Of a stretch of 53,985 nucleotides of DNA, positions 40,247 to 51,127 are shown in pieces. Source of the stretch: Psychromonas algarum. GTDB lineage: Bacteria > Pseudomonadota > Gammaproteobacteria > Enterobacterales > Psychromonadaceae. Position 1 is the first letter of the stretch. Each line of letters begins with the position of its first letter. The stretch covers positions 1-53,985 of the forward strand of contig NZ_SNUW01000014.1 of the NCBI RefSeq assembly GCF_004376845.1. Reading direction: 5' to 3'. The notes below the pieces were generated by a model. It searched no databases, was not told where the DNA came from, and saw nothing but the letters and a program-made list of their open reading frames with translations. The position numbers and the translations under genes were made by a program.

Positions 40247-41581
40247 TTAAACTTTCACTTTACTTGCTAAAGATTTTGCATAAGCGATGACAGTATCTTC
40301 ATCTTCATCAGCTTCAACCATTACTCTGAAAACAGGCTCTGTTCCTGATTTTCTTAATAATACTCGACCTCGAGAACCTAACAGGTCTTCAATACGAGCT
40401 AATTCTTCAAGTACATCTGGATCTTGTAGTGGATCGATCTGGTTATTAAAACGAACACTTTCAAGAATCTGTGGATATTTACGTATCCCTTGACGTAATT
40501 CATGTAAATTCATGCGACTGCTTTGCATTGCACTCATTACTTGCAAACCAGAAACAATACCATCGCCTGTAGCAAGATGTTCAGAACAAATAACATGCCC
40601 TGAATTTTCAGCACCAATGCTCCACCCATTCTTTTTCATTAATTCCATCACATGGCGGTCACCAACATCAGAACGATCAAATGGAATACCTAATGCTTTT
40701 AATGCTTTCTCCAAACCTAAGTTAGACATGGTCGTACCAACGGCACCACCACCGCCTAAAGTACCTTCGCGTAATTTATTACGAGCGATAATATATAAAA
40801 GTTCATCACCATCTAAAACATATCCAGTATGATCAACCATCATGACGCGATCACCATCACCATCAAATGCAATACCAAAATCAGCTTTTTCTGCAACGAC
40901 TCTTTCTGATAAAGCCTGCATACTAGTCGCACCACAATTTAGATTGATGTTAATACCATTAGGTTCAACTCCCATGGCAATAACTTCAGCCCCTAATTCA
41001 CTAATAACTAAAGGCGCAATGTGATAAGTTGCACCATTTGCACAATCGACAACTATTTTTAATCCACTTAAATCGTATGATGATGGGAAAGTGCTTTTAC
41101 AAAACTCAATATAACGACCTGCTGCATCATTAATTCGGTATGCTTTCCCCATTTCACTACAATCAACACATTTAAGTTCTTTATCAATTTCAGCTTCAAT
41201 TTCTAATTCAACTTTCTCTGATAATTTAAGACCTTCATCAGAGAAAAATTTAATCCCATTATCATAATATGGGTTATGTGATGCGCTGATAACAATCCCA
41301 GCAGTTGCTCGGAAGGTATGTGTTAGATATGCAACGGCAGGTGTAGGCATAGGCCCCATTAATACAGGAATAACACCTGCAGAGGTCAATCCTGCTTGTA
41401 ATGCGGCTTCAAGCATATAGCCTGAAATGCGAGGATCTTTACCGATAAGTACTTTTTTATTACCGGCTTTTGCTAATACGCGACCAGCAGCCCAACCTAA
41501 CTTTAATGCAAATTCAGGGGTAATAAGAGAAGCCCCAACTTTACCTCTTATACCATCAGTACCAAAATACTTTTTTTTCAT
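40247..41581 (-). CDS. glmM: Phosphoglucosamine mutase GlmM
   Basis: GlmM converts glucosamine 6-phosphate to the 1-phosphate for UDP-GlcNAc, the precursor of peptidoglycan and LPS. The 444-residue protein has [12 protein letters not shown], the phosphoserine loop [17 protein letters not shown] (S101), the metal site AFDGDGDRV and the phosphate-binding [14 protein letters not shown]. All are intact. It is 33 bp downstream of folP and 198 bp upstream of secG. Confidence 0.97.
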   Translation of the reverse strand: MKKKYFGTDGIRGKVGASLITPEFALKLGWAAGRVLAKAGNKKVLIGKDPRISGYMLEAALQAGLTSAGVIPVLMGPMPTPAVAYLTHTFRATAGIVISASHNPYYDNGIKFFSDEGLKLSEKVELEIEAEIDKELKCVDCSEMGKAYRINDAAGRYIEFCKSTFPSSYDLSGLKIVVDCANGATYHIAPLVISELGAEVIAMGVEPNGININLNCGATSMQALSERVVAEKADFGIAFDGDGDRVMMVDHTGYVLDGDELLYIIARNKLREGTLGGGGAVGTTMSNLGLEKALKALGIPFDRSDVGDRHVMELMKKNGWSIGAENSGHVICSEHLATGDGIVSGLQVMSAMQSSRMNLHELRQGIRKYPQILESVRFNNQIDPLQDPDVLEELARIEDLLGSRGRVLLRKSGTEPVFRVMVEADEDEDTVIAYAKSLASKVKV

Positions 41582-41614
41582 GAGAAACTCTTATAATAAT
41601 CAGTAATACCTTTG

Positions 41615-42445
41615 TTATTTAAAGGTATTCACTTGCTGTAATACTTTCATCACATCCACTGTTTCTGCGACATCATGAACTCGAATTATTTTTGAACCTT
41701 GCTGCATTGCAATAACTGCTCCAGCTAAGCTACCTGCTAAACGACTATTTATATCACGATTTAGCAATTGACCAAACATGGATTTTCTAGAAACACCCGT
41801 TAAAATTGGAAATCCTAATGTTAAAAATTGATCAGTCGCGTTCAACAAATCAAAATTGTGTTGTAACGACTTACCAAATCCAAAGCCCAAATCAATAATA
41901 ATATTGTTAGGTTTTATGCCAGCACTAATACATTGCTCTGTGCGTTGAATTAAAAACTCTCTAACATCATGCACAACATTTTGATAATTAGGCGCCACTT
42001 GCATACTTCTAGGTTGGCCTTTCATATGCATTAAACAAACGGGTACATTTGCATTAACAGCGGCTGTTAATGCCCCATCTTCACGTAATGCCCTAACATC
42101 ATTAATAATGTCAGCTCCTGCGTTTACAGCAGCAGTCATCACTTCAGCTTTACTAGTATCAATTGAAATCCAACAATCAAGCTCTTGCTTAATACGTTCA
42201 ATAACAGGAACAACTCGTACTAACTCTTCATCTAGCAAAACATCATTTGCACCTGGTCGAGTTGATTCACCACCAATATCAATAATTGAAGCCCCTTGCT
42301 CCACCAATTTCTGAGCATGACTTAAAGCTTTATCTATTTGAGTATGCTTTCCACCATCTGAAAAAGAATCTGGCGTCACATTTAAAATCCCCATTATCTG
42401 GGGGAACTCTAAAGAAAGTTGTTTTTTACCACTGGTTAATATCAT
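41615..42445 (-). CDS. folP: Dihydropteroate synthase
   Basis: FolP joins p-aminobenzoate to the pterin pyrophosphate in folate synthesis and is the target of sulfonamides. The 276-residue protein has MGILNVTPDSFSDGG, the pterin-loop GGESTRPGA and the SIDTSKAEV segment. DLGFGFGKSLQHN and the C-terminal RVHDV are also normal. It starts 81 bp after the ftsH stop, with a strong terminator in between, so a separate promoter is likely. Confidence 0.97.
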   Translation of the reverse strand: MILTSGKKQLSLEFPQIMGILNVTPDSFSDGGKHTQIDKALSHAQKLVEQGASIIDIGGESTRPGANDVLLDEELVRVVPVIERIKQELDCWISIDTSKAEVMTAAVNAGADIINDVRALREDGALTAAVNANVPVCLMHMKGQPRSMQVAPNYQNVVHDVREFLIQRTEQCISAGIKPNNIIIDLGFGFGKSLQHNFDLLNATDQFLTLGFPILTGVSRKSMFGQLLNRDINSRLAGSLAGAVIAMQQGSKIIRVHDVAETVDVMKVLQQVNTFK

Positions 42446-42475
42446 AATTTATACTTTTGGATAAATGCTGGATTA

Positions 42476-42505
42476 AAAAAAACCTAAGCAAGCTTAGGTT
42501 TTTTA
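42476..42505. terminator. Bidirectional Rho-independent terminator between ftsH and folP
   Basis: The stem CCTAAGC-AA-GCTTAGG (42483-42498) has an A-run before it and a T-run after it, so it is symmetric. On the minus strand it would end the rlmE-ftsH transcript before folP. Confidence 0.85.
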
Positions 42506-42526
42506 TTACTGGATAAAATAAACGAT

Positions 42527-44497
42527 TTATTTATCGTTATTTTTATCTGCAGTGACATCGTCTTTTGAAGATTCATTCACTTCAGGCTCATCACTTTCTT
42601 TAACTGCTTCAGTCTCTTGGCTTTCATTCACAGCATCAGGAGTAACTGATTCTGATTTCTCAGATGTTTTTGATTTAGCACTTTCTAACTCTTCATCCCA
42701 ATCTGTTGGTGGACGAACTGTTACTCGAGCCATTAAATCATCAACTTGATCTGAATCGATAGTTTCATATTTCATCAATGCTTCTTTCATCGCATGTAAA
42801 ATATCAATATTATCCGTTAATAGTTGATAAGCACGTTTATAGTTTGTATCGATAAAGGCTTTTACTTCATCATCAATAATTTTTCCTGTTTCATGAGAAA
42901 CAACATTAGAACGTAAACTACCTTGCTCACCAGTTAATAAAATAGGTCCTAATTTTTCAGAGAAGCCCCATTCAGTCACCATAGCACGAGCAATTGCAGA
43001 TGCTTGCTTGATATCTTGTGATGCACCTGTAGATACTTTCTGAGCTCCGTAGATAAGCTCTTCTGCAATACGACCACCGTAAGCCACAGAGATACTACTT
43101 TCTAACTCATCTTTATTCTGAGAGATTTGATCACCTTCAGGTAAAAACTGAGTTACACCTAGTGCTCGACCACGAGGAATAATGGTCACTTTATGAATTG
43201 GGTGATGTTGTGGCACTAACTTAGCTACAATTGCATGCCCTGCTTCATGATAAGCTGTAGACTCTTTGTCTTTATTTGTCATCACTAAGCTACGACGTTC
43301 AGCACCCATTAATATTTTATCGCGAGCTTGCTCAAAATCTTCTTTAGAAACAGTACGTTTGTTACCACGTGCAGCAAATAAAGCAGCTTCATTAACTAAG
43401 TTAGCTAAATCAGCACCTGAAAAGCCAGGTGTTCCACGAGCAAGTACTGTTGCTTTCACATCTTCATCAAGAGGGATTTTACGCATGTGAACTTTTAATA
43501 TTTGTTCACGACCACGTACATCAGGTAAACCAACAACAACTTGACGGTCAAAACGACCTGGACGAAGTAGTGCAGCATCTAATACATCGGGGCGGTTAGT
43601 TGCAGCGATGACGATAATACCTTCATTACCCTCAAAACCATCCATTTCAACTAACATTTGGTTTAATGTTTGTTCACGCTCATCATTACCGCCGCCCATA
43701 CCTGCGCCACGTTGACGACCGACAGCATCGATTTCATCGATAAAGATAATACAAGGAGCTGATTTTTTAGCTTGTTCAAACATGTCACGAACACGTGATG
43801 CACCAACACCAACAAACATTTCTACAAAATCAGAACCTGAGATAGAGAAAAATGGCACTTTAGCTTCACCCGCAATGGCTTTTGCTAGTAATGTTTTACC
43901 CGTACCAGGGGGACCAACTAATAAAACACCTGTTGGTATACGGCCACCTAATTTTTGGAACTTAGTCGAATCTTTTAAATAATCAACTAATTCAACAACA
44001 TCTTCTTTAGCTTCATCACAGCCAGCAACATCAGAAAACATCGTTTTGATTTGATCTTCGCTCATCAATTTGGCTTTACTTTTACCAAAGGACATCGCAC
44101 CACCTTTACCGCCACCTTGCATGTTGCGCATAAAGAAGATCCAAACACCAATTAATAACAGCATTGGGAACCATGAAACAAAAATAGAAGCAAGGAAGCT
44201 TGTTTCTTCTGGCGGAGTCCCTTCAACTTTTACATTATTTTTAATTAGGTAATTTACCAAATCTAAATCTGGAGCAGGAATATAAGTGACAAAAGTACTT
44301 TGATTACTTTTTAGCCCTTTAATTTCTTGACCATTAATCTGTACTTGTTGAATTTGCCCTTGGCTTACTTCTTTATTAAAAGTCGTGTAGTCGATTTGTG
44401 CTTTTTTAGTGTCGTCTGAACCAAATCCTTGGAATAAAGACATTAAGACTACTGCGATGACTAACCACAATATTAGGTTTTTTGCCATATCGTTCAA
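42527..44497 (-). CDS. ftsH: ATP-dependent zinc metalloprotease FtsH
   Basis: FtsH is a hexameric inner-membrane AAA+ protease that degrades membrane proteins and regulators such as LpxC and sigma-32. The 656-residue protein has two membrane helices (about residues 6-24 and 102-122). Walker A is GPPGTGKT, Walker B is [12 protein letters not shown], the arginine-finger SRH region is [18 protein letters not shown], and the zinc site is YHEAGH. A Ser/Glu-rich acidic tail ends it. Start is TTG at 44497, as GAGG lies 9 nt upstream; the ATG three codons later is the other choice. Confidence 0.98.
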   Translation of the reverse strand: MNDMAKNLILWLVIAVVLMSLFQGFGSDDTKKAQIDYTTFNKEVSQGQIQQVQINGQEIKGLKSNQSTFVTYIPAPDLDLVNYLIKNNVKVEGTPPEETSFLASIFVSWFPMLLLIGVWIFFMRNMQGGGKGGAMSFGKSKAKLMSEDQIKTMFSDVAGCDEAKEDVVELVDYLKDSTKFQKLGGRIPTGVLLVGPPGTGKTLLAKAIAGEAKVPFFSISGSDFVEMFVGVGASRVRDMFEQAKKSAPCIIFIDEIDAVGRQRGAGMGGGNDEREQTLNQMLVEMDGFEGNEGIIVIAATNRPDVLDAALLRPGRFDRQVVVGLPDVRGREQILKVHMRKIPLDEDVKATVLARGTPGFSGADLANLVNEAALFAARGNKRTVSKEDFEQARDKILMGAERRSLVMTNKDKESTAYHEAGHAIVAKLVPQHHPIHKVTIIPRGRALGVTQFLPEGDQISQNKDELESSISVAYGGRIAEELIYGAQKVSTGASQDIKQASAIARAMVTEWGFSEKLGPILLTGEQGSLRSNVVSHETGKIIDDEVKAFIDTNYKRAYQLLTDNIDILHAMKEALMKYETIDSDQVDDLMARVTVRPPTDWDEELESAKSKTSEKSESVTPDAVNESQETEAVKESDEPEVNESSKDDVTADKNNDK

Positions 44498-44550
44498 GAT
44501 GTAAACCTCATGTTAAAAAATGAAAAGAGTGTTAATAATAAAGCAGATTA

Positions 44551-45204
44551 CTACAGTTTAAAACCAGTCGCCACTAAATAAACTTCGCGCGATCTCGCTC
44601 TTGATGAATCTGGTTTTCGGGTTTTGACTGATTTAAATAATTTTCGAACATCGTTCATAAATGACTCGTACTCTGCGCCCATAAAAACTTTAACAATAAA
44701 GCTACCGTCTTTAACAAGTACATCTCGACACATATCCAAAGCAAGCTCAACCAAATACATTGATTTAGGTTGGTCAATACCGGTGTTACCACTCATATTG
44801 GGAGCCATATCTGATAACACGACATCAACTTTATTATCTCCAATACGTTGTAATAATGCATTTAAGACAACTTCTTCACGAAAATCTCCCTGCAAAAAAT
44901 CAACACCAGCAATTGAATCCATTGGTAAAATATCACAGGCAATGACTTTGCCTTTTAATCCAACCTTATCTACCGCCCATTGCGACCAACTACCTGGAGC
45001 AGCACCTAAATCAACAACGGTCATACCCGAACGAATCAATTTATCTTTACCGTTTATTTCATCCAGTTTGAAAACCGCACGTGAACGCAAACCTTGTTTA
45101 TTAGCCTCTTTCACATAAAAATCATTTACATGTTCATGCATCCATCGTTTAGAACTACCCGATGCACTCTTTTTAAGACGATTTGTACTGTCTGGTTTTG
45201 CCAC
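44551..45204 (-). CDS. rlmE: 23S rRNA 2'-O-methyltransferase RlmE
   Basis: RlmE (FtsJ/RrmJ) methylates U2552 of 23S rRNA. The 217-residue protein has the SAM-binding [15 protein letters not shown]. The catalytic K-D-K-E set is visible in [20 protein letters not shown] and SFIVKVFMG. Start is GTG at 45204 with AAGGAAG before it. It lies upstream of ftsH, as in E. coli, where both are heat-shock genes. Confidence 0.97.
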   Translation of the reverse strand: MAKPDSTNRLKKSASGSSKRWMHEHVNDFYVKEANKQGLRSRAVFKLDEINGKDKLIRSGMTVVDLGAAPGSWSQWAVDKVGLKGKVIACDILPMDSIAGVDFLQGDFREEVVLNALLQRIGDNKVDVVLSDMAPNMSGNTGIDQPKSMYLVELALDMCRDVLVKDGSFIVKVFMGAEYESFMNDVRKLFKSVKTRKPDSSRARSREVYLVATGFKL

Positions 45205-45314
45205 AATAACTTCCTTAGCGGATGAATAATTAGGATAAATAATAATCTAAATAGTAAAGGTTAATATTTAAGGGTAGAATGAACCGATTTCAACCCTTAA
45301 TGAAAGATATTTGC

Positions 45315-45611
45315 ATGAATTTATCAAACACACAGAAAAAATATTTAAAAGGTTTAGCTCATAAACTAAATCCAGTTGTTTTATTAGGCCAAAATGGCTT
45401 AACCGAAGGCGTCTTAGCAGAGATTGAAAATGCTATTAGTCACCACGAATTAATTAAAGTAAAAGTAGCAACTGACGATCGTGAAACAAAACAGTTAATC
45501 ATTGATGCCATTGTGCGTGAAACTGAAGCACTTGCTATTGCTAAAATTGGGCACATTGTTGTTTTATATCGTCCTAGCGAAGAAAAGAAAATAGAATTAC
45601 CACGTAAATAA
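45315..45611 (+). CDS. yhbY: CRS1-YhbY RNA-binding protein YhbY
   Basis: YhbY binds pre-50S ribosomes. From the ATG at 45315 (MNLSNTQKKYLKGLAH) the protein has 98 residues, close to the E. coli length, and the family motif GQNGLTEGVLAEIENA. The ATG 36 bp upstream is in frame but would add a non-conserved tail. It lies divergently from rlmE. The greA-yhbY-rlmE arrangement is as in E. coli, with greA convergent. Confidence 0.95.
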   Translation: MNLSNTQKKYLKGLAHKLNPVVLLGQNGLTEGVLAEIENAISHHELIKVKVATDDRETKQLIIDAIVRETEALAIAKIGHIVVLYRPSEEKKIELPRK

Positions 45612-45642
45612 TAAAAACGTTGAAAACTATTTTATAGCTATA

Positions 45643-45667
45643 AAAACCCAGTTTATCTGGGTTTTTT
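45643..45667. terminator. Bidirectional terminator between yhbY and greA
   Basis: AAAACCCAG and CTGGGTTTT form a 9-bp stem around TTTAT with A-run and T-run at the two sides. It serves the convergent genes yhbY and greA. Confidence 0.85.
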
Positions 45668-45683
45668 ATTAACTATCATATTA

Positions 45684-46163
45684 TTAAGCAATATATTCCA
45701 CTTTAATAATATCATAATCAATTACGCCACCTGGGGTGGTAATAGAAATTTCATCATCGATATTCTTTCCAACTAAACCACGTGCAATTGGAGAATTAAT
45801 CGATATTAAATTCTTTTTAATATCAGACTCATCATCACCAACAATTTGATAAGTAACTTCTTCATCAGTTTCTATATTTAAAATAGTAACCGTCGAACCA
45901 AAAATAACTTTACCGTTATTTGCAATTTTACTTACATCAATAATTTGAGCGTTAGATAATTTAGCTTCAATGTCTTGAATTCGACCTTCACAAAATCCTT
46001 GTTGCTCACGAGCAGCATGATATTCAGCATTTTCTTTTAAATCACCATGTTCACGAGCTTCTGCAATCGCATGAACAATCTCAGGGCGTTTTACTGTTTT
46101 TAACTGCTCTAATTCAGCACGTAAAATATCAGCGCCTTTTGCTGTCATTGGATATTGAGTCAT
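45684..46163 (-). CDS. greA: Transcription elongation factor GreA
   Basis: GreA rescues backtracked RNA polymerase by inducing transcript cleavage. The protein has the N-terminal coiled coil with the active acidic tip in [17 protein letters not shown] and the C-terminal FKBP-like domain ([12 protein letters not shown], then [10 protein letters not shown]). The start at 46163 ([12 protein letters not shown], 159 residues) is preferred over 46172 because the AAGG there is only 2 nt from the first ATG. Length is normal. Confidence 0.97.
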   Translation of the reverse strand: MTQYPMTAKGADILRAELEQLKTVKRPEIVHAIAEAREHGDLKENAEYHAAREQQGFCEGRIQDIEAKLSNAQIIDVSKIANNGKVIFGSTVTILNIETDEEVTYQIVGDDESDIKKNLISINSPIARGLVGKNIDDEISITTPGGVIDYDIIKVEYIA

Positions 46164-46243
46164 GTTGTGCATTACCTTATTTTGGAAACCATGTTTCGCT
46201 AACTGTATTTAGAAAGGCGACTATTTTACGCTACTTAAGCACA

Positions 46244-47029
46244 TTAGTCATTGATTATAGAAAAAATGCTTTGGCAATTTAGATACAGTTCTCGTTCAAT
46301 GACATCAATCGGTTCTTTTCTTAATTTACACAATTCATTAAAAATAATTTTTAAATTTAATGGTGAATTATTTAGCGTATTTTGTTTATAAATTGGCATG
46401 TCAGGCGCATCTGTTTCAAGTACTAAAGAGTTCAACGGCAGTCTACTTATAGTTTGTTTTGTTTTCGTTGAATTAGGGTATGTAATAACACCACCAACAC
46501 CTAATTTAAAACCTAATTTAATAAACTCATTTGCTATTTCTTCACTACCTGAAAATGCATGATAGATCCCACCACAATTAAACTTACTTTGTTTCAGTAA
46601 TGCTAAAACTCGTGATTGTGTTTTTACAATATGTAAAATCACCGGTAATTTCAAAGATTGAGCAAGCGCTAATTGTGCCAAAAAAATAGCCTCTTGTTGT
46701 ATCAAATCAGTTTCAATTAATTTATCTAAACCAATTTCGCCTAGCGCAACACACTTACTATTTGTTTGCTGACGGGTAAGTAATAACAATTCTTTTAAAT
46801 ATGTTAAATCTTGTTCATCAAAATCTCTTAAAAAATGAGGGTGGATGCCTAGCGAAAAATAAATATTATGATTATTTTCAGCTAATTTAATAATCTCAGC
46901 CCATCGTTTTGCATCGGTTCCGGGAATTACGATATGACTAATGTTGCTATCAATAAGCTGTGACATCAAAAGCTTTCGATTTGTATTAAAGCAAGCAAAG
47001 TTAAAGTGACAATGACTATCGATAAACAT
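46244..47029 (-). CDS. TatD-family metal-dependent hydrolase (YjjV-like)
   Basis: The 261-residue protein begins FIDSHCHFNF, the metal-binding HxH site of TatD nucleases, and has SLGIHPHF, VALGEIGLDK and ILHIVKT. GIYHAFSG and LETDAPDMP complete the conserved metal ligands. TatD proteins are DNases with deoxyribonuclease or exonuclease activity. Its place near prfC, also seen for yjjV in E. coli, makes YjjV the best subgroup guess. Confidence 0.9.
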   Translation of the reverse strand: MFIDSHCHFNFACFNTNRKLLMSQLIDSNISHIVIPGTDAKRWAEIIKLAENNHNIYFSLGIHPHFLRDFDEQDLTYLKELLLLTRQQTNSKCVALGEIGLDKLIETDLIQQEAIFLAQLALAQSLKLPVILHIVKTQSRVLALLKQSKFNCGGIYHAFSGSEEIANEFIKLGFKLGVGGVITYPNSTKTKQTISRLPLNSLVLETDAPDMPIYKQNTLNNSPLNLKIIFNELCKLRKEPIDVIERELYLNCQSIFSIIND

Positions 47030-47053
47030 ATCTCACCTTTGTAACGTCTCTAA

Positions 47054-47080
47054 ATAAAAAAAGCGCCTAAAAGACGCTTT
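47054..47080 (-). terminator. Rho-independent terminator of prfC
   Basis: On the minus strand AAAGCGTC-TTTT-AGGCGCTTT is followed by a T-run. It lies 24 bp past the prfC stop, between prfC and the TatD-family gene. Confidence 0.8.
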
Positions 47081-47103
47081 GTAAGGTTAACCTATTAATA
47101 AGA

Positions 47104-48690
47104 TTAATGTTCCCGTGTTTTACGGAAACGAATATCCGGGTAACGCTCAATAGCTAAGTTTAAATTAACCATAGTCGGTGCAACATAAGTTAAGTTATTA
47201 CTGCCATCTAATGCTAAATTATCGTAAGCTTTTTTCTCAAATTCAGCCATTTTTATTGGGTCATCACAATCAACCCATAAAGCGGTTGCCACACTTATTC
47301 CTTCATAGATTGCATCCACTTTATATTCTGATTTTAATCGCTGCACAACCACTTCAAACTGAAGCACACCAACGGCACCAACAATTAAATCATTACTACG
47401 TAATGGACGAAATACTTGTACAGCGCCCTCTTCAGATAACTGCATTAACCCTTTTAACAATTGCTTTTGTTTTAAAGGATCTTTTAAACGAATACGACGA
47501 AACATCTCAGGCGCGAAGTTTGGGATACCTGTAAATTTAAGATCTTCACCAATGGTAAAAGTATCACCAATTTGAATGGTACCATGGTTATGTAAACCAA
47601 TAATATCACCAGAGAATGACTCATCAGAAGCTGTACGGTCACCAGCCATAAAGGTAACAGCATCTGAAATACTAACCATTTTTCCAGTACGAACATGATG
47701 CATCTTCATGCCTTTTTCATATTTACCTGAACAAATACGCATAAATGCAATACGGTCACGATGTTTTGGATCCATATTCGCTTGAATTTTAAAAATAAAT
47801 CCAGAAAAGGTTTCTTCTGTTGGCTCAACAACGCGCTGCACGGTTTCTCTTGGAAGAGGTTTTGGTGCCCATTCAACTAACCCATCTAACACATGGTCAA
47901 CACCAAAGTTACCTAAAGCCGTACCAAAATAGACAGGAGTTAATTCTCCAGCTAAAAACATCTCTAAATCGAACTCATTAGAAGCACCTAATACAAGTTC
48001 CATCTCTTCACGTAAATCATCTGCATGATTAGGTAATACTTTGTCTAACTCAGGATTATCTAAGCCTTTAATAATGCGAACATCTTGAATCATATGCCCC
48101 TGACCAGATTCATATAAAATCACTTCATCACGCAATAGATGATAAACACCTTTGAACTCTTTACCCATGCCAATTGGCCAAGTAATAGGTGCACAAGCAA
48201 TATTTAAGACATCTTCTACTTCATCCATAAGATCAACAGGATCACGAGTATCACGGTCACATTTATTCATAAATGTAATGATCGGTGTATCCCGTAAACG
48301 TGTCACTTCCATTAATTTAATCGTACGTTGCTCAACACCTTTAGCAGCATCAATTACCATTAAACATGAATCCACAGCCGTTAGCGTACGGTAAGTATCT
48401 TCAGAAAAGTCTTCATGTCCTGGAGTATCTAATAAATTAACTAAACCATCACCATACGGAAATTGCATAACAGAAGTTGTGATTGAAATACCACGATCTT
48501 TTTCCATTTCCATCCAATCTGACTTGGCATGTTGTCCTGATTTTTTGCCTTTTACTGTACCGGCTTTTTGTAATGCATTACCGAATAACAGTACTTTTTC
48601 CGTAATTGTTGTTTTACCCGCATCAGGGTGAGATATGATTGCGAATGTGCGTCTACAATTGACGGCTTCTAGAAACTTAGCGTCTGCCAT
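47104..48690 (-). CDS. prfC: Peptide chain release factor 3
   Basis: RF3 is the GTPase that releases RF1 or RF2 after termination. The 528-residue protein has G1 SHPDAGKTT, the RF3 loop [30 protein letters not shown] and NKCDRD. The remaining domains match EF-G-like factors. Length is as in E. coli. It is preceded by 270 bp that separate it from the divergent RRM gene. Confidence 0.98.
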   Translation of the reverse strand: MADAKFLEAVNCRRTFAIISHPDAGKTTITEKVLLFGNALQKAGTVKGKKSGQHAKSDWMEMEKDRGISITTSVMQFPYGDGLVNLLDTPGHEDFSEDTYRTLTAVDSCLMVIDAAKGVEQRTIKLMEVTRLRDTPIITFMNKCDRDTRDPVDLMDEVEDVLNIACAPITWPIGMGKEFKGVYHLLRDEVILYESGQGHMIQDVRIIKGLDNPELDKVLPNHADDLREEMELVLGASNEFDLEMFLAGELTPVYFGTALGNFGVDHVLDGLVEWAPKPLPRETVQRVVEPTEETFSGFIFKIQANMDPKHRDRIAFMRICSGKYEKGMKMHHVRTGKMVSISDAVTFMAGDRTASDESFSGDIIGLHNHGTIQIGDTFTIGEDLKFTGIPNFAPEMFRRIRLKDPLKQKQLLKGLMQLSEEGAVQVFRPLRSNDLIVGAVGVLQFEVVVQRLKSEYKVDAIYEGISVATALWVDCDDPIKMAEFEKKAYDNLALDGSNNLTYVAPTMVNLNLAIERYPDIRFRKTREH

Positions 48691-48964
48691 TTTTAGTTAT
48701 CTCTTAATATATGAGCATTTATATTTTGCAAAAAGGAGTTGTTTATAAAATTGGCAGAATTATAGCAAATTGAAAGGATGAATTCATTTTCTATTACATG
48801 TTTAAGCAATGAATAAAAATTAATAAAAATAGAATTTTCTTCTATATATGTATTTACGACAATTCAAATTTAACCTGAGCTGGAATGAATTAATCAAGCT
48901 TTAATCTACAATCCATTCCACTTCCTGCTAAAATAATAAAAATTATTCAATTAAGTAGGCTCAA

Positions 48965-49336
48965 ATGAAATTATTAGTACGCAACCTTGCTAAAGCAACC
49001 ACTGAAGAAAAAATACTATCTCTCTTTAAAGAGCATGGTAACGTCCAGTCATGCAATCTTGTTTTAGATAAAGAAACAGGACAATCAAAAGGTTTTGCCT
49101 TTGTTGAAATGCCAAAAGTAGGTGAAGCAAAAGCTGCTATCAAACAGTTAAACGGATATAAATTAGCTGGAAATATAATTCGAGTAAAAAAAGCAGAAGC
49201 TAAAAAGAATACCGATGATGCATCAGAGATAGAAAAAATAATTAAACCTAAAGCAGCAAAAAAAGTAATTAAAACAGACGAGAAAACAACACCTATGGTT
49301 GATACGACAAAAGTATGGGGAACAGTTAAAGATTAA
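48965..49336 (+). CDS. RRM-type RNA-binding protein
   Basis: The 123-residue protein has one N-terminal RNA-recognition motif: RNP2 LLVRNL (3-8) and RNP1 SKGFAFVE (41-48). The C-terminal 50 residues are Lys-rich and low-complexity (AEAKKNTDDASEIEKIIK) and may add non-specific RNA binding. Unlike the 23609 protein it has no membrane segment. AGTAGGCTC precedes the ATG. A TGGAATG/CATTCCA inverted repeat lies in its leader near 48877-48921. Confidence 0.85.
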   Translation: MKLLVRNLAKATTEEKILSLFKEHGNVQSCNLVLDKETGQSKGFAFVEMPKVGEAKAAIKQLNGYKLAGNIIRVKKAEAKKNTDDASEIEKIIKPKAAKKVIKTDEKTTPMVDTTKVWGTVKD

Positions 49337-49370
49337 GCTAAGACTTAATTTTAACATTCCCCTCTTTCGT

Positions 49371-49742
49371 TTAACGCTTATTTTCTAACTGAGTTTTATA
49401 ATACTGACGGGAAATAGGAGCAAATCGATTTTGACAGAGCTGGAGCATACTAGCACTGTCAATCTGATTTAAAACCTTTAATGACTTTACTTCTTCCTTG
49501 GCAATAACTTGACCTTGCTCATTTGTATAAACTTCATTTTCTATATCACTATTCTTTAGCATCTCAGCATAATAATAAGCCATGACCAAATCACCAGACT
49601 CATTGGCTAACTGCTCACAAACTTTGTAATTAGCAAGTGAACGAGCTTTCAATTTAATTATATCGTCGCTCATTTGTGCATAAACAAAAGTGCATTGAGA
49701 AAACAATAGAAGAAGTATCAAGGTTTTTATTAGCGAAAACAT
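49371..49742 (-). CDS. Small secreted protein of unknown function
   Basis: The 123-residue protein has a clear signal peptide (MFSLIKTLILLLLFSQCTFVYA) with a likely cut before QMSDD. The mature part is helical and has two cysteines (VCEQL and LQLCQN) that could form one disulfide in the periplasm. I do not recognise the family. It lies downstream of the PLP enzyme on the same strand, after a terminator, and converges on the RRM gene. Confidence 0.6.
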   Translation of the reverse strand: MFSLIKTLILLLLFSQCTFVYAQMSDDIIKLKARSLANYKVCEQLANESGDLVMAYYYAEMLKNSDIENEVYTNEQGQVIAKEEVKSLKVLNQIDSASMLQLCQNRFAPISRQYYKTQLENKR

Positions 49743-49749
49743 ATTTACT

Positions 49750-49774
49750 AAAAAGAGGTCATTGACCTCTTTTT
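49750..49774. terminator. Strong bidirectional terminator
   Basis: AAAAGAGGTCA-T-TGACCTCTTTT is a perfect 11-bp palindrome followed by a T-run on each strand. It ends the PLP-enzyme gene on the minus strand and separates it from the small secreted protein gene. Confidence 0.85.
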
Positions 49775-49786
49775 ATACCTTTTGAA

Positions 49787-51013
49787 TTAAGCTAATGCCT
49801 GTTTAAAATCGGCAATTAAATCAGCAGTATTTTCAATACCTACAGAGCAGCGGATCATATTCTCACTGATCCCCATTTCTTGGCGTAATTGTAACCCCAT
49901 CTCAAAGTAAATTGTTGGAGCAACAGGTAAAGCAAGTGTTCGGTTGTCACCTAAATGGGTTGCACTAATAACAAGGTTTAATTTATTTAAAAACTCGCAG
50001 CAATCGATATCATCAATTAAATCAAAACTTAATAATGCACCAAAACCATTAAATAATGTTTTTGCTCGAACATGCTGAGGGTGAGATGCTAAACCAGGAT
50101 AATAAACTTTAGCAACCTTAGGGTGATCTTCTAATAACTCAGCTAAAGCCATTGCATTAACGGCTTGGCGTTGCATACGTAGCTCCATGGTTTCACTGCC
50201 TATTGAAATAAGGTGTGCACCTTGAGAGCTCAAACATGCTCCCATATCACGCAATCCTTTTTTCTTAATCTGGCTAATACCCCACATTTTGCTATCACCT
50301 TTGCGATAACCTTCATAGATATTTGGATAATTTTCCCAGTTATATAAACCAGTGTCCGTTACAGATCCGCCCATTGCATTACCGTGGCCAGCAACATATT
50401 TAGATAGTGAGGTAACAATTAAACTTGTTTTAACTGCTCTAGCATCAAAAAGAAAACTAGATGTTATTGTATTATCAACAACATAAACTAATTCTTCTTT
50501 TTCACAAAAATCACCAATTTCAGCTAATGCACTTACTTGTGTTACAGGGTTAGCAATTGTTTCCACAAATACCATTTTTGTATTTTGTTTTAATGCTTTT
50601 TCAACTTCTTTTATTTCAGTCGCGTCAACTAATGTAATCTCAATACCGTAACCTTCTAAGGTTCTTAATAAAGAAGTTGTATTACCAAAGAGAAAACGAC
50701 TACAAATAACATGATCGCCTGCTTTTAATAAGGTTAAAAACGTTGCTACGATAGCTGACATACCAGAAGAAAAAACAGCCGTTGCAACACCATTATCCAT
50801 CTTTTGGATTTTTTGGCATAACGCATCTAAAGTTGGAGTTGAAGTTCGTGCATAGGCATGGCCTGGTTGCCCTTGAAAGACATCTATTAAACCTTGCACA
50901 TCTGAAAAGCCATAAGGTACCGAGTTATGAATTGGAGCATGGACCGCCCCAGCTTCTAAACCTAATTTATGATCTGAATGCACTATCTTTGTAGTAAAAC
51001 CTAACGCTGACAT
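49787..51013 (-). CDS. Cys/Met-metabolism PLP enzyme, cystathionine gamma-synthase family
   Basis: The 408-residue protein is a fold-type I PLP enzyme of the trans-sulfuration family. Visible blocks are YARTSTPTLDALCQKI, FSSGMSAIVATFL, the cofactor Lys in TSLSKYVAGHG (K205) and the C-terminal NMIRCSVGIENTADLIADF. The family includes cystathionine gamma-synthase, cystathionine beta- or gamma-lyase, O-acetylhomoserine sulfhydrylase and methionine gamma-lyase. Which reaction applies cannot be read from the sequence. No met or cys gene lies beside it. Confidence 0.85.
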   Translation of the reverse strand: MSALGFTTKIVHSDHKLGLEAGAVHAPIHNSVPYGFSDVQGLIDVFQGQPGHAYARTSTPTLDALCQKIQKMDNGVATAVFSSGMSAIVATFLTLLKAGDHVICSRFLFGNTTSLLRTLEGYGIEITLVDATEIKEVEKALKQNTKMVFVETIANPVTQVSALAEIGDFCEKEELVYVVDNTITSSFLFDARAVKTSLIVTSLSKYVAGHGNAMGGSVTDTGLYNWENYPNIYEGYRKGDSKMWGISQIKKKGLRDMGACLSSQGAHLISIGSETMELRMQRQAVNAMALAELLEDHPKVAKVYYPGLASHPQHVRAKTLFNGFGALLSFDLIDDIDCCEFLNKLNLVISATHLGDNRTLALPVAPTIYFEMGLQLRQEMGISENMIRCSVGIENTADLIADFKQALA

Positions 51014-51127
51014 ATCAATTCCTTGCTTATAATCTCAATAATGATCGCTTGGATCTAAAAAATATTTTATTTAACGTATTATGCCTAATCTAGCTGAATA
51101 TAGCATTAGGTGTATTAAGGAAATAAG

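Noticed and set aside
44624-45118. Open frame of 164 codons antisense to rlmE
   Set aside because: It is a shadow of the conserved methyltransferase gene and has low-complexity Ser/Thr-rich sequence with no recognisable motif.
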